Assembly: GCF_000967965.1 (NCBI RefSeq)
Contig: NZ_LACC01000033.1
Span: 1-52,415 of the forward strand
Source of the DNA: Pseudomonas fluorescens
GTDB lineage: Bacteria > Pseudomonadota > Gammaproteobacteria > Pseudomonadales > Pseudomonadaceae
Reading direction: 5' to 3'
Length of the DNA: 52,415 nucleotides
How positions within the stretch are numbered: the first letter of the stretch is position 1; every line of letters starts with the position of its first letter. The notes below the pieces were generated by a model that had not been told where the DNA came from, did no database searches, and saw only the letters and a program-made list of their open reading frames with translations. Of the stretch, positions 26,279-35,141 are shown one piece after another. The position numbers and the translations under genes are program-made.

Positions 26279-29032
26279 GTGCTCAAGAAACTGGGAATCA
26301 AAGGCCGCGTGCTGTTGCTGACCCTGTTGCCAACCAGCCTGATGGCGTTGGTGCTGGGGGGTTATTTTACCTGGATGCAACAGGCTGACCTGCACATCCA
26401 GCTCATGCAGCGCGGCGAAATGATCGCCGAGCAGTTGGCCCCACTGGCGGCGCCCGCCATGGGCCATCAGGACAACGAACTGCTCGAACGCATCGCCACC
26501 CAGGCCCTGGAACAAACCGACGTGCGGGCGGTGACCTTCCTGGCTCCTGACCGCACGCTGCTGGCCCACGCCGGCCCGACCATGCTCAACCAGACACCTT
26601 CCGGCAGTGGCACGCAGATGCTGCGCCGCAGTGGCAACGATGCGACCCGCTATCTGCTGCCGGTATTCGGCAAACACCGCAACCTGGCCGGGGACGTGAT
26701 TCCCGAAGAAGCCGATCGCCTGCTGGGCTGGGTCGAGCTTGAACTGTCCCATAACAGCATGCTTTTGCGTGGTTACCGCAGCCTGTTCGCCAGCCTGATG
26801 CTGATCATTGCGGGACTGACGGGTGCGGCACTGCTGGCCCTGCGCATGGGCCGCACGATCAATCGGCCGTTGAGCCAGATCAAGCAGGCCGTGGCCCAAC
26901 TCAAGGACGGTCATCTGGAAACCCGCTTGCCACCCCTCGGCAGTCAGGAACTGGACGAGCTGGCCTCCGGCATCAACCGCATGGCCGGCACCCTGCAAAA
27001 TGCCCAGGAAGAATTGCAGCACAGCATCGACCAGGCCACCGAAGACGTGCGCCAGAACCTGGAAACCATCGAGATCCAGAACATCGAGCTGGACCTGGCG
27101 CGCAAGGAAGCCCTGGAAGCGAGCCGGATCAAGTCCGAATTCCTGGCCAACATGAGCCATGAAATCCGCACGCCGCTCAATGGCATTCTCGGCTTCACCC
27201 ACCTGCTGCAAAAAAGCGAGCTCACCCCACGCCAGCTCGACTACCTGGGCACCATCGAAAAGTCCGCCGACAGCCTGCTGGGCATCATCAACGAGATTCT
27301 CGACTTCTCGAAAATCGAGGCCGGCAAGTTGGTGCTCGACCATATTCCGTTCAACCTGCGCGACCTGCTCCAGGACACCTTGACCATCCTCGCCCCGGCC
27401 GCCCACGCCAAGCAGTTGGAACTGGTGAGCCTGGTGTACCGGGACACGCCGCTGTCACTGGTAGGCGACCCGCTGCGGCTCAAGCAGATCCTGACGAACC
27501 TGGTGAGCAACGCGATCAAGTTCACCCGCGAAGGCACCATCGTCGCCCGCGCCATGCTCGAAGAAGAACACGAAGACACCGTGCAGTTGCGCATCAGCAT
27601 TCAGGACACCGGCATCGGTCTGTCGAACCAGGACGTGCGCGCCCTGTTCCAGGCCTTCAGCCAGGCCGACAACTCGCTGTCACGGCAACCCGGCGGTACT
27701 GGCCTGGGCCTGGTGATTTCCAAGCGCCTGATCGAACAGATGGGCGGTGAGATCGGCGTCGACAGTACGCCGGGGGAAGGCTCGGAGTTCTGGATCAGCC
27801 TGAGCCTGCCGAAAACCCGCGACGATGCCGAAGACCTGCCCTCCGCGCCCTTGCTCGGGCGACGGGTGGCGGTACTGGAAAACCACGAACTGGCGCGGCA
27901 GGCGTTGCAGCATCAACTGGAAGACTGCGGCCTCAGCACCACACCGTTCAATACCCTGGAAAGCCTGACCAATGGCGTCACCGCCGCCCACCAGACCGAC
28001 CAGGCGATCGAGCTTGCCGTGCTCGGCATCACCAGTAACGACATGCCGCCGGAACGCCTCAACCAGCACATCTGGGACCTCGAGCATCTTGGCTGCAAAG
28101 TCTTGGTGCTATGCCCGACCACGGAACAGACGCTGTTCCATCTTTCCGTGCCCAACCCCCACAGCCAGCTCCAGGCGAAACCGGCCTGCACCCGCAAGCT
28201 GCGCCGCTCCCTTTCTGACTTGGTCAACCCGCGACCGATGCGCAGCGAACCGGGCGAACCGGTGTCCAGCCGTGCCCCGAAGGTACTTTGCGTCGACGAC
28301 AATCCGGCCAACCTGATGCTGGTGCAGACCCTGCTCGAAGACATGGGCGCCAAGGTGCTCGCGGTGGAAAGCGGTTATGCTGCCATCAAGGCGGTACAGA
28401 ACGAGACATTCGATCTGGTGTTGATGGACGTGCAGATGCCCGGCATGGACGGTCGCCAGAGCACCGAGGCGATCCGCCAGTGGGAAAGCGAACGCCATTG
28501 CACCCCGCTGCCGATCGTGGCCCTCACCGCCCACGCCATGGCCAACGAAAAACGCGCGCTGCTGCAAAGCGGCATGGACGACTACCTGACCAAACCGATC
28601 AGCGAACGGCAATTGGCCCAGGTGGTGCTGAAATGGACCGGCCTGGCGCTGCGCAATCACAGCCCGGAGCGCTCCGGCGATGGGCATGCTGGTGCCCATG
28701 ACCTGTTGGTGCTCGACCACGACGAAGGATTGCGTCTGGCCGCCGGCAAGGCAGATCTGGCGGCGGACATGCTGGCGATGCTGCTCGCATCCCTGGAAGC
28801 CGACCGCGAAGCCATCCGCCTCGCTCAGCAAAGCAACGACCACAACGCCCTGATCGAACGGGTCCATCGCCTGCATGGCGCGACGCGTTATTGCGGCGTA
28901 CCGCAATTGCGTGCGGCCTGCCAACGCAGCGAAACCCTGCTCAAGCAACAGGACCCGAAAGCCAGCGTGGCACTGGATGAGCTCGACCGGGCAATCAATC
29001 GCCTGGCGGCCCAGGCGCGCATGAATGCTTGA
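26279..29032 (+). CDS. gacS: Hybrid sensor kinase GacS (BarA/LemA)
   Basis: A 917-residue global regulator of secondary metabolism and biofilm, acting through GacA and the Rsm small RNAs. Order: TM1 (about 9-31), periplasmic sensor (about 35-165), TM2 (about 168-190), HAMP, HisKA with NMSHEIRTPLNG (His294), HATPase_c, a receiver domain with Asp717 (LMDVQMPG) and Hpt with His863 (HRLHGATRYCG). These positions equal those known for GacS. The start is GTG at 26279 with CAGGAG upstream, giving the family's standard length; an in-frame ATG at 26222 is upstream of a likely TATAAA -10. All phosphorelay residues are intact. Confidence 0.95.
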   Translation: MLKKLGIKGRVLLLTLLPTSLMALVLGGYFTWMQQADLHIQLMQRGEMIAEQLAPLAAPAMGHQDNELLERIATQALEQTDVRAVTFLAPDRTLLAHAGPTMLNQTPSGSGTQMLRRSGNDATRYLLPVFGKHRNLAGDVIPEEADRLLGWVELELSHNSMLLRGYRSLFASLMLIIAGLTGAALLALRMGRTINRPLSQIKQAVAQLKDGHLETRLPPLGSQELDELASGINRMAGTLQNAQEELQHSIDQATEDVRQNLETIEIQNIELDLARKEALEASRIKSEFLANMSHEIRTPLNGILGFTHLLQKSELTPRQLDYLGTIEKSADSLLGIINEILDFSKIEAGKLVLDHIPFNLRDLLQDTLTILAPAAHAKQLELVSLVYRDTPLSLVGDPLRLKQILTNLVSNAIKFTREGTIVARAMLEEEHEDTVQLRISIQDTGIGLSNQDVRALFQAFSQADNSLSRQPGGTGLGLVISKRLIEQMGGEIGVDSTPGEGSEFWISLSLPKTRDDAEDLPSAPLLGRRVAVLENHELARQALQHQLEDCGLSTTPFNTLESLTNGVTAAHQTDQAIELAVLGITSNDMPPERLNQHIWDLEHLGCKVLVLCPTTEQTLFHLSVPNPHSQLQAKPACTRKLRRSLSDLVNPRPMRSEPGEPVSSRAPKVLCVDDNPANLMLVQTLLEDMGAKVLAVESGYAAIKAVQNETFDLVLMDVQMPGMDGRQSTEAIRQWESERHCTPLPIVALTAHAMANEKRALLQSGMDDYLTKPISERQLAQVVLKWTGLALRNHSPERSGDGHAGAHDLLVLDHDEGLRLAAGKADLAADMLAMLLASLEADREAIRLAQQSNDHNALIERVHRLHGATRYCGVPQLRAACQRSETLLKQQDPKASVALDELDRAINRLAAQARMNA

Positions 29033-29127
29033 TGCAGCGCAATCGTTAAAGGCTGCCGGCGAGCTAACCTGACGACTGTCGAATGCAGGCTTGCTCAACG
29101 GTGCAGGCCACCTTCAAGGAGCACCGC

Positions 29128-30120
29128 ATGCGTACGATTCTTTTCAGCAGCCAGAACTACGACCGCGAGAGCTTTCTCGCGGCCGAGCAACCGGCCGGCA
29201 TCGAGCTGCAATTTCAGCCTGCGCGCCTGAGCCTCGACACGGTAGCGCTCGCCCAAGGGTATGAAGCGGTCTGCGCGTTCATCAATGATGACCTCGGCGC
29301 GGCGGTGCTCGAGCGCCTGGCCGCCGGTGGCACACGCCTGATCGCCCTGCGTTCGGCCGGCTACAACCATGTCGACTTGCCGACGGCAAAGCGTCTGGGA
29401 CTGACCATCGTGCGCGTCCCGGCCTATTCGCCCCACGCCGTGGCCGAACATGCAGTGGCGCTGATCCTCGCACTCAACCGCCGCTTGCCCCGCGCCTACA
29501 ACCGCACCCGAGATGGGGATTTCAGACTACAGGGGCTGACCGGTTTCGACCTGGTAGGCAAGACCGTCGGCGTGGTCGGCACCGGTCAGATTGGCGCGAC
29601 CTTCGCCAAAATCATGAGCGGGTTTGGCTGCCAGTTACTGGCCTATGACCCCTACCCCAACCCACAGGTCAAAGCCCTCGGCGCGCGCTACCTGAGCCTG
29701 CCGCAGCTGCTTGCCGAATCGCAGATCATCAGCCTGCACTGCCCGCTCAACGAGCAGAGCAAGCACCTGATCAACCGTCAATCCCTGGCGCACATGCAAC
29801 CGGGCGCGATGCTGATCAATACCGGGCGTGGCGGCCTGGTGGACACCCCGGCGCTGATCGATGCCTTGAAAGACGGTCGCCTGGGTTACCTCGGGCTGGA
29901 TGTGTATGAGGAAGAGGCGCAGTTGTTCTTCGAGGACCGCTCCGACCTGCCGCTGCAAGACGATGTGCTGGCACGGCTGCTGACCTTTCCTAACGTGATC
30001 GTCACTGCGCACCAGGCCTTCCTGACCCGCGAAGCGCTGGACGCGATTGCCACCATCACATTGCGCAACATTTCAGCCTGGGCAGCGGGCACCCCGGAAA
30101 ACCTGGTGACGGGAAACTGA
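29128..30120 (+). CDS. ldhA: D-lactate dehydrogenase (2-hydroxyacid dehydrogenase family)
   Basis: A 330-residue NAD-dependent fermentative D-lactate dehydrogenase. The Rossmann motif GVVGTGQIGATFAKI starts at about residue 150, the substrate Arg is in INTGRGGLVDTPALID, and the catalytic His is in VIVTAHQAFLTREA. SAGYNHVDLPTAKRLG is the family's N-terminal signature. ATG 29128 has AAGGAG upstream. It lies right after gacS, as in P. aeruginosa. Confidence 0.93.
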   Translation: MRTILFSSQNYDRESFLAAEQPAGIELQFQPARLSLDTVALAQGYEAVCAFINDDLGAAVLERLAAGGTRLIALRSAGYNHVDLPTAKRLGLTIVRVPAYSPHAVAEHAVALILALNRRLPRAYNRTRDGDFRLQGLTGFDLVGKTVGVVGTGQIGATFAKIMSGFGCQLLAYDPYPNPQVKALGARYLSLPQLLAESQIISLHCPLNEQSKHLINRQSLAHMQPGAMLINTGRGGLVDTPALIDALKDGRLGYLGLDVYEEEAQLFFEDRSDLPLQDDVLARLLTFPNVIVTAHQAFLTREALDAIATITLRNISAWAAGTPENLVTGN

Positions 30121-30197
30121 AACGGATCGAAGGTCATCTGCCTGCGCGATGCGGCGTGCAAGCCCGTGCTAGCATATCGCGCATATTTGGAGGACCC

Positions 30198-30632
30198 ATG
30201 GTCGAACACGATTTCCGCTACAGCCTGATGAACCCGCAACACACCCTCACTGAATGCCGCGCCCTGGTGCCGGGGCGTTATCAAGTCACTGGCAACGGTG
30301 GTTCGATTCGCAACAATGACGTGCTGGTCGTGACCCTCAAGGGTGCGAAGGACTTGTCCATGCGCCTGACCGTCGAAACGGTTCGCCACCTGATCAACCC
30401 GCCCGGCCAATGGGTCGCGGTGGCCAGTGGCCCGGTGTTCGGTGAACTGGCCATCCACACCTGGCAAGTGAACTGTGACAGCTGCGCCAAAGAGCTGAGC
30501 TTCGAGTTCGCCGTCGATGCCAAGCTGGGCAACAAGGCCGAAAAGCCTGCCGCCACCGCGCGGATTGCCGAGTTGGGCTGGACCACTGTCGGCGAGAAAC
30601 ACCTGTGCCCGAAATGCCAGGAGCCTGCGTGA
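30198..30632 (+). CDS. Hypothetical protein with paired CxxC (zinc-ribbon-like)
   Basis: A 144-residue cytosolic protein. Two Cys pairs, C93-DS-C96 and C137-PK-C140, probably bind zinc. The N-terminal part is beta-rich (GRYQVTGNGGSIRNNDVLVV). No family is recognised. ATG 30198 follows TTGGAGG at good spacing. The stop shares a base with the start of a META lipoprotein gene (TGATG), so the two are coupled. Function unknown. Confidence 0.78.
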   Translation: MVEHDFRYSLMNPQHTLTECRALVPGRYQVTGNGGSIRNNDVLVVTLKGAKDLSMRLTVETVRHLINPPGQWVAVASGPVFGELAIHTWQVNCDSCAKELSFEFAVDAKLGNKAEKPAATARIAELGWTTVGEKHLCPKCQEPA

Positions 30633-31036
30633 TGAAACGCCTCGCTCTGACCGCCATGGTCGGCGCCAGCCTGCTGGGCTGCGCCGCCGAGCCGGTGCAA
30701 CTGCAACAGAACAGCAGCTACATTCTGGAATGGATTGGCGAGCGGCCGTTGATGGACTACAGCCACCTGACCATCACCCTCGGCGAAGACGGCCGGGCCT
30801 ACGGCAATGGCGGCTGCAACCACTGGTTTGCGCCGTACACCCTCGATGGCGACAAACTGACCTTCGGCAAAATCGGCAGCACCCGCAAATTTTGCGCGCC
30901 GGCGCTGATGGAACAGGAAAAACGCTTCCTTCAGGCCCTGGAAAACGTCCAGCGCTGGGACGTCTCCCCGATCGAGCAAATACGCTTCTGGCCAGCCGAA
31001 GGCAAGCCGCTGCGTTGGTGGCTTGAGGAGGGTTGA
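30632..31036 (+). CDS. META domain-containing lipoprotein
   Basis: A 134-residue lipoprotein. The signal ends in the lipobox LLGC (Cys17). The body is a META (HslJ-like) domain with the family core GRAYGNGGCNHWFAPYTLDG and FGKIGSTRKFCAPALMEQEKRFL. META proteins are often linked to stress or motility, with no defined reaction. It is coupled to the upstream CxxC protein gene. Confidence 0.85.
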   Translation: MKRLALTAMVGASLLGCAAEPVQLQQNSSYILEWIGERPLMDYSHLTITLGEDGRAYGNGGCNHWFAPYTLDGDKLTFGKIGSTRKFCAPALMEQEKRFLQALENVQRWDVSPIEQIRFWPAEGKPLRWWLEEG

Positions 31037-31061
31037 TCCCCCCTGGGTATCCCGAGAAACC

Positions 31062-31091
31062 TGTGGCGAGGGGGCTTGCCCCCTCGCCACA
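31062..31091. repeat. REP element (GTGGCGAGGGGG family)
   Basis: A perfect 14-bp inverted repeat (GTGGCGAGGGGGC with its complement) around a TT loop, followed by a decayed second unit (CTCGCCACAG). It lies between the convergent META and TlpA-like genes. Confidence 0.8.
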
Positions 31092-31126
31092 AAAAGCCCG
31101 CTCGCCACAGTGAATCGATCATCCGA

Positions 31127-31594
31127 TCAGTTTTTAGCCTGCAACGCCTCAAGCTTCGCCATCACCCCCGCCGCCGTCTGTTCACCCATCAACTGCTCAC
31201 GTACCTTGCCCTTGTTATCGATGATGTAGGTCACCGGCAACGCTTCGCTGCGCGGCAACTCGAACAGTTCGGAAGGGTCCTGCGCCAGCACGGTGAACCT
31301 GATCCCCAGTTTCTCGCTCGCGCCCTTCAGCTCTTGCCCCTGGACGTTGTCGAAATTGACTCCGAACACACCGATTTTCTTGTCCTTGAGCTGCTCGGCC
31401 AGGGTGTTCAACTCCGGTATCTCGGTACGGCAAGGTCCGCACCATTCTGCCCAGTAGTTGAGCACCAGCCATTTGCCATCCAGGCGGTCAGAGGCGATTT
31501 TATGACCATCTTGGTCGATGCCATAGTCATTACCGCAGCCCCCCAGCATCAACGCTCCGATGATCGCCAATGCTGCTGCCAGTCGCCTTGTCAT
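31127..31594 (-). CDS. TlpA-family thiol:disulfide lipoprotein
   Basis: A 155-residue periplasmic thioredoxin-fold protein anchored by a lipid. The lipobox is LGGC (Cys20) and the active site WCGPC has Cys52 and Cys55 (NYWAEWCGPCRTEIPEL). The cis-Pro strand is in LPVTYIIDNKG. Such proteins reduce periplasmic disulfides, often for cytochrome c maturation. ATG 31594 starts the signal peptide; a longer frame is unlikely. It is divergent from arsC. Confidence 0.9.
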   Translation of the reverse strand: MTRRLAAALAIIGALMLGGCGNDYGIDQDGHKIASDRLDGKWLVLNYWAEWCGPCRTEIPELNTLAEQLKDKKIGVFGVNFDNVQGQELKGASEKLGIRFTVLAQDPSELFELPRSEALPVTYIIDNKGKVREQLMGEQTAAGVMAKLEALQAKN

Positions 31595-31708
31595 GTCGTG
31601 TTCCTTGTCAAAAATTGAATGCACCTGCGACCCATCGCCTCTCACGGTTCTGGATTGCGCGTTGCACAGTTAGAATAGCCGCCACCTTACGCAAGATGCG
31701 ACCCGCTC

Positions 31709-32062
31709 ATGACCGATCTGACGCTTTATCACAACCCGCGCTGCTCGAAATCCCGCGGTGCGCTCGAACTGCTTGAAGCCCGTGGCCTGACGCCGACCGT
31801 GGTCCGTTACCTGGAAACCCCGCTGGACGCCGCGCAGATCCAAGGCCTGCTGGGCAAACTCGGGATCAGCGCCCGGCAATTGCTGCGCACCGGCGAGGAC
31901 GAGTACAAGACCCTCGACCTGGCTGACAGCAGCCTGAGCGAAGCGCAATTGATCGCCGCCATCGCCGCCCACCCGAAACTGATGGAGCGACCGATTCTCG
32001 AAGTCGGTGACAAGGCCATCATCGGCCGCCCACCGGAGCAGATCCTGGAACTGTTGCCATGA
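31709..32062 (+). CDS. arsC: Arsenate reductase (glutaredoxin-type ArsC)
   Basis: A 117-residue ArsC/Spx-family protein. The catalytic Cys12 is in YHNPRCSKSRGAL, and the Arg cluster typical of ArsC appears in PKLMERPILEVGDKAIIGRP. It would reduce arsenate with glutathione/glutaredoxin; chromosomal members next to wrbA are also common as general redox proteins (YffB/ArsC-like), so arsenic resistance is not proven. The stop overlaps the wrbA start (ATGA). Confidence 0.9.
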   Translation: MTDLTLYHNPRCSKSRGALELLEARGLTPTVVRYLETPLDAAQIQGLLGKLGISARQLLRTGEDEYKTLDLADSSLSEAQLIAAIAAHPKLMERPILEVGDKAIIGRPPEQILELLP

Positions 32063-32655
32063 GCGCACCGTACATTCTGGTCCTGTACTACAGCCGCAGC
32101 GGCTCGACCAACGAAATGGCCCGGCAGATCGCCCGTGGTGTCGAACAGGCCGGGCTTGAGGCCCGCCTGCGCACGGTGCCGGCGATTTCCACCGAGTGCG
32201 AAGCCGTTTCGCCGGAAATTCCCGACGAAGGCGCGCTGTATGCCAGCCTCGACGACCTGAAGAACTGCGCCGGCCTGGCGCTCGGCAGCCCGACCCGTTT
32301 CGGCAACATGGCCGCGCCACTCAAGTACTTTCTCGACGGTACCAGCAACCTGTGGCTGACCGGCGCCCTGGTGGGCAAACCGGCGGGTGTATTCACCTCC
32401 ACCGCGAGCCTGCACGGCGGCCAGGAAACCACGCTGCTGTCGATGATGCTGCCACTGCTGCACCACGGCATGCTGATCACCGGCCTGCCCTACAGCGAGT
32501 CGGCGCTACTGGAAACCCAGGGCGGCGGTACGCCATACGGCGCCAGCCACCACGCCGGTGCCGACGGCAAAAGCGGTCTGGATGCCCATGAAGTGGCGTT
32601 GTGCCGCGCGCTGGGTATGCGCCTGGCCAAGACTGCACAGAAACTGGAGAGCTGA
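32059..32655 (+). CDS. wrbA: NAD(P)H:quinone oxidoreductase (flavodoxin-like WrbA)
   Basis: A 198-residue flavodoxin-fold protein. The FMN phosphate loop is YYSRSGSTNEMA; GSPTRFGNMAAPLKYFLDGT and the SLHGGQETTLLSM loop are family signatures. It reduces quinones by two electrons. It is coupled upstream to arsC, and a GTG-start DUF2069 gene begins one base after its stop. Confidence 0.92.
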   Translation: MSAPYILVLYYSRSGSTNEMARQIARGVEQAGLEARLRTVPAISTECEAVSPEIPDEGALYASLDDLKNCAGLALGSPTRFGNMAAPLKYFLDGTSNLWLTGALVGKPAGVFTSTASLHGGQETTLLSMMLPLLHHGMLITGLPYSESALLETQGGGTPYGASHHAGADGKSGLDAHEVALCRALGMRLAKTAQKLES

Positions 32656-32656
32656 G

Positions 32657-33082
32657 GTGGCCAAGAAGCCGAAGATCCTGCCCGCCCTCGAATGGCTCGA
32701 ACCACGGGTCAAGGCGATGCGCGCCATCAGCCTGCTGTGCTTTTTCGGCCTGGTGGGACTGCTGTGTGTTTACTACCTGGCGATTGCCGACCTGCACGGG
32801 GCACGCCCCTGGGTGATTCTGTTGATCGAGCTGGTGCCACTGCTGATTCTGGCACCGGGGATGATCATCGGCAGCCCTCGCGGGCATTCGTGGATGTGCT
32901 TTGTAGTGAACCTGTATTTCATCAAGGGCGCATTGGCTGCCTATGACCCGAACCGGCAAATCTTCGGTTTGTTGGAGATGGGCGCGAGTCTGGCGGTGTT
33001 TTGTTCGGCACTGTTGTATGTGCGCTGGCGGTATCAGTTGAACCGCAAGCTGGTGGGTGAAGGTGAAATCTCTGCCACCTGA
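32657..33082 (+). CDS. DUF2069 membrane protein
   Basis: A 141-residue inner-membrane protein with about four helices (about 21-42, 54-75, 82-98, 106-124) and basic C-terminal residues. GARPWVILLIELVPLLILAP and RGHSWMCFVVNLYFIKGA are DUF2069 features. The start is GTG at 32657, one base after the wrbA stop, with GGAGAG upstream; no ATG fits. Function unknown. Confidence 0.86.
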   Translation: MAKKPKILPALEWLEPRVKAMRAISLLCFFGLVGLLCVYYLAIADLHGARPWVILLIELVPLLILAPGMIIGSPRGHSWMCFVVNLYFIKGALAAYDPNRQIFGLLEMGASLAVFCSALLYVRWRYQLNRKLVGEGEISAT

Positions 33083-33091
33083 TCTGACGCC

Positions 33092-33170
33092 ATCGCGAGC
33101 AAGCTCGCCCCCACAGGGGATTTTGTGAACGACACAGATCCAATGTGGGAGCGAGCCTGCTCGCGATTGG
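33092..33170. repeat. REPIN
   Basis: Inverted REP units (ATCGCGAGCAAGCTCGCC on the left, TGTGGGAGCGAGCCTGCTCG on the right) fill the gap between the DUF2069 gene and the convergent Tag-like gene. Confidence 0.87.
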
Positions 33171-33182
33171 GGCGACTCGGTC

Positions 33183-33857
33183 TCAATGATTCACTGTGTA
33201 AGCCAGCATCATCGAAATCTGGCTCATCGGCCGCCCGCCACTTTCCTCATACCACTGGTTGAACACGTCCTGCACTAACGCCAGGTCGCGCAGACTGCTC
33301 GGCACCTTGTCGATGATGTCCTGCGCATTCAATGCCGCGACCACGTCATAGCTCGGCACAAAAGTGTCCTTGCCGATCATCCGCAAGAAACGCGGGGCCG
33401 ACAGACCGCCCAACTGATGTCCGCGTTTTTTCAGGAAGGTCCAGAGCCCGACGATATCGGTCACCGGCCAATCGGCGATCAGCGCACCGAAGCTGCCCTT
33501 TTCATGGGCCACATCCAATATGAACTGTGCATTGCGCGGCACGCTCTTGAGCTTGCCCAGGTGACGGATGATCCGCGTGTCCTGCATCAGGCGTTCAAGG
33601 TGCTCGGCACTCATCAGCACGACTTTTTCCGGGTCGAACTTGAAGAACACTTCTTCGAAGGCCGGCCACTTCGCATCCACCAGGCTGTGCTTGAGCCCGG
33701 CACGGAATACCCGCAACGCCATCGTCGAGAGGTAGCGATCGTCGCTGATTTTGCGCAGTTGCGCCGGGGTTTTGGGAACGGGCAGATGGGCTTCCAGTTC
33801 AGCCGCCGAACCGAAGCGGTTCAGACAGTATTCATTGAGCCACTTGTAATCGCGCAT
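33183..33857 (-). CDS. DNA-3-methyladenine glycosylase I-like protein
   Basis: A 224-residue protein that aligns by eye to Tag over its core: FDPEKVVLMSAEHLERLMQD, TRIIRHLGKLKSV and FLKKRGHQLGGL. The canonical N-terminal Cys/His and C-terminal Cys zinc ligands of Tag are not seen (the protein starts MRDYKWLNEYCLNRFG and ends MLAYTVNH). It may be a zinc-free, divergent branch with altered specificity. ATG 33857 is followed by homologous sequence; the longer frame is REP-derived. Base excision repair is the likely process, by family. Confidence 0.75.
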   Translation of the reverse strand: MRDYKWLNEYCLNRFGSAAELEAHLPVPKTPAQLRKISDDRYLSTMALRVFRAGLKHSLVDAKWPAFEEVFFKFDPEKVVLMSAEHLERLMQDTRIIRHLGKLKSVPRNAQFILDVAHEKGSFGALIADWPVTDIVGLWTFLKKRGHQLGGLSAPRFLRMIGKDTFVPSYDVVAALNAQDIIDKVPSSLRDLALVQDVFNQWYEESGGRPMSQISMMLAYTVNH

Positions 33858-33888
33858 GCCCTCTCCTGAGGAATGAAACAAAAACCAA

Positions 33889-34027
33889 ATGTGGGAGCGA
33901 CCTGTGGCGAGGGGGCTTGCCCCCGTTTGAGTGCGCAGCACTCACAAAATCTTTGGCTCATCAGAGATTTGGGGCCGCTTCGCAGCCCAACGGGGGCAAG
34001 CCCCCTCGCCACAGGCTTACTCCTACA
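33889..34027. repeat. REPIN of the GTGGCGAGGGGG family with nested hairpins
   Basis: Outer GTGGGAGC remnants enclose inverted GTGGCGAGGGGGCTTGCCCC units at 33903-33927 and 33989-34013. The interior has smaller hairpins (GAGTGCGCAGCACTC and GCCGCTTCGCAGC). It lies between ttcA and the Tag-like gene. Confidence 0.85.
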
Positions 34028-34035
34028 GTTTTTGA

Positions 34036-34860
34036 CTAGAGGTTGACCACATTGACGAAGCGCGATGCGGCGCTTTCGTCGATCTTGAGACTGGTGAAGT
34101 CGAACAGATTGCGATCCGCCAGTTGCGACGGGATCACGTTCTGCAGGCTGCGGAAAATGCTCTCGGTACGGCCCGGGGTCTTGCGTTCCCAGTCCAGCAG
34201 CATTTCCTTGACCACCTGACGCTGCAGGTTCTCCTGGGAACCGCAGAGGTTGCACGGGATGATCGGGAATTGCTTGAAGTCCGAGTAGGCCTGGATGTCT
34301 TTTTCGTTGCAGTAGGCCAGCGGGCGGATCACCACATTACGACCATCGTCGGCGCGCAGCTTCGGTGGCATGGCCTTGAGCGAACCGTTGAAGAACATGT
34401 TCAGGAAGAACGTTTCGACGATGTCGTCGCGGTGGTGACCAAGAGCCATCTTGGTCGCGCCGATTTCATCGGCGAAGGTATAGAGCGTGCCGCGACGCAG
34501 GCGCGAGCACAGCGAGCAGGTGGTCTTGCCTTCCGGAATCAGTTCCTTGACCACCGAGTAAGTGTCTTTCTCGACGATGTGGTACTCGATCCCCAGTTCC
34601 TTGAGGTAGGCCGGCAGCACGTGCTCCGGGAAACCCGGCTGCTTCTGGTCCATGTTCACGGCCACGATCTCGAACTTGATCGGCGCGACCTTCTGCAAGT
34701 GCATCAGCACATCGAGCATGGTGTAGCTGTCCTTGCCACCGGACAGGCAGACCATGACCTTGTCGCCGTCTTCAATCATGTTGAAATCGGCAACTGCCTC
34801 ACCGGCCAGTCGGCGAAGGCGCTTTTGCAGTTTGTTCTGGTTGACCGTGAGAGTGCCCAT
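34036..34860 (-). CDS. ttcA: tRNA 2-thiocytidine(32) synthetase TtcA
   Basis: A 274-residue ATP-pyrophosphatase-fold tRNA thiolase. The PP-loop CLSGGKDSYTML is at about 38-49. The Cys pairs CSLCSRLRRG and CNLCGSQ bind the iron-sulfur cluster and tRNA. It thiolates C32 of certain tRNAs. ATG 34860 begins MGTLTVNQNKLQKRL, the conserved start. Confidence 0.95.
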   Translation of the reverse strand: MGTLTVNQNKLQKRLRRLAGEAVADFNMIEDGDKVMVCLSGGKDSYTMLDVLMHLQKVAPIKFEIVAVNMDQKQPGFPEHVLPAYLKELGIEYHIVEKDTYSVVKELIPEGKTTCSLCSRLRRGTLYTFADEIGATKMALGHHRDDIVETFFLNMFFNGSLKAMPPKLRADDGRNVVIRPLAYCNEKDIQAYSDFKQFPIIPCNLCGSQENLQRQVVKEMLLDWERKTPGRTESIFRSLQNVIPSQLADRNLFDFTSLKIDESAASRFVNVVNL

Positions 34861-34918
34861 GACGCGAAATCCGTGAGGTGTGACGAAAGGCCGGCATTTT
34901 ACGCAAATTCTTTGCACT

Positions 34919-34933
34919 TGTGGCGAGGGGGCA
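34919..34933. repeat. REP remnant
   Basis: TGTGGCGAGGGGGC lies upstream of ttcA without a complementary unit; it is a decayed REP half. Confidence 0.5.
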
Positions 34934-35141
34934 ACATCTCCAGCTCACCTACAGACCCTGCAGCGATTAACAACCGGGTTTACAGCGCGATTTGCTCTAA
35001 AGCCCCTACTCCCTCTGGGGAAACTCCTCCCTATACTGCGACATAAGGTCACATACAAATTCAGACCTATGACTTACTTGGCCGCATTGGCCCGTAGGCG
35101 CTCCACTGGGGGGCGACGGTAAAACAAGAGGAGTGACTGGC

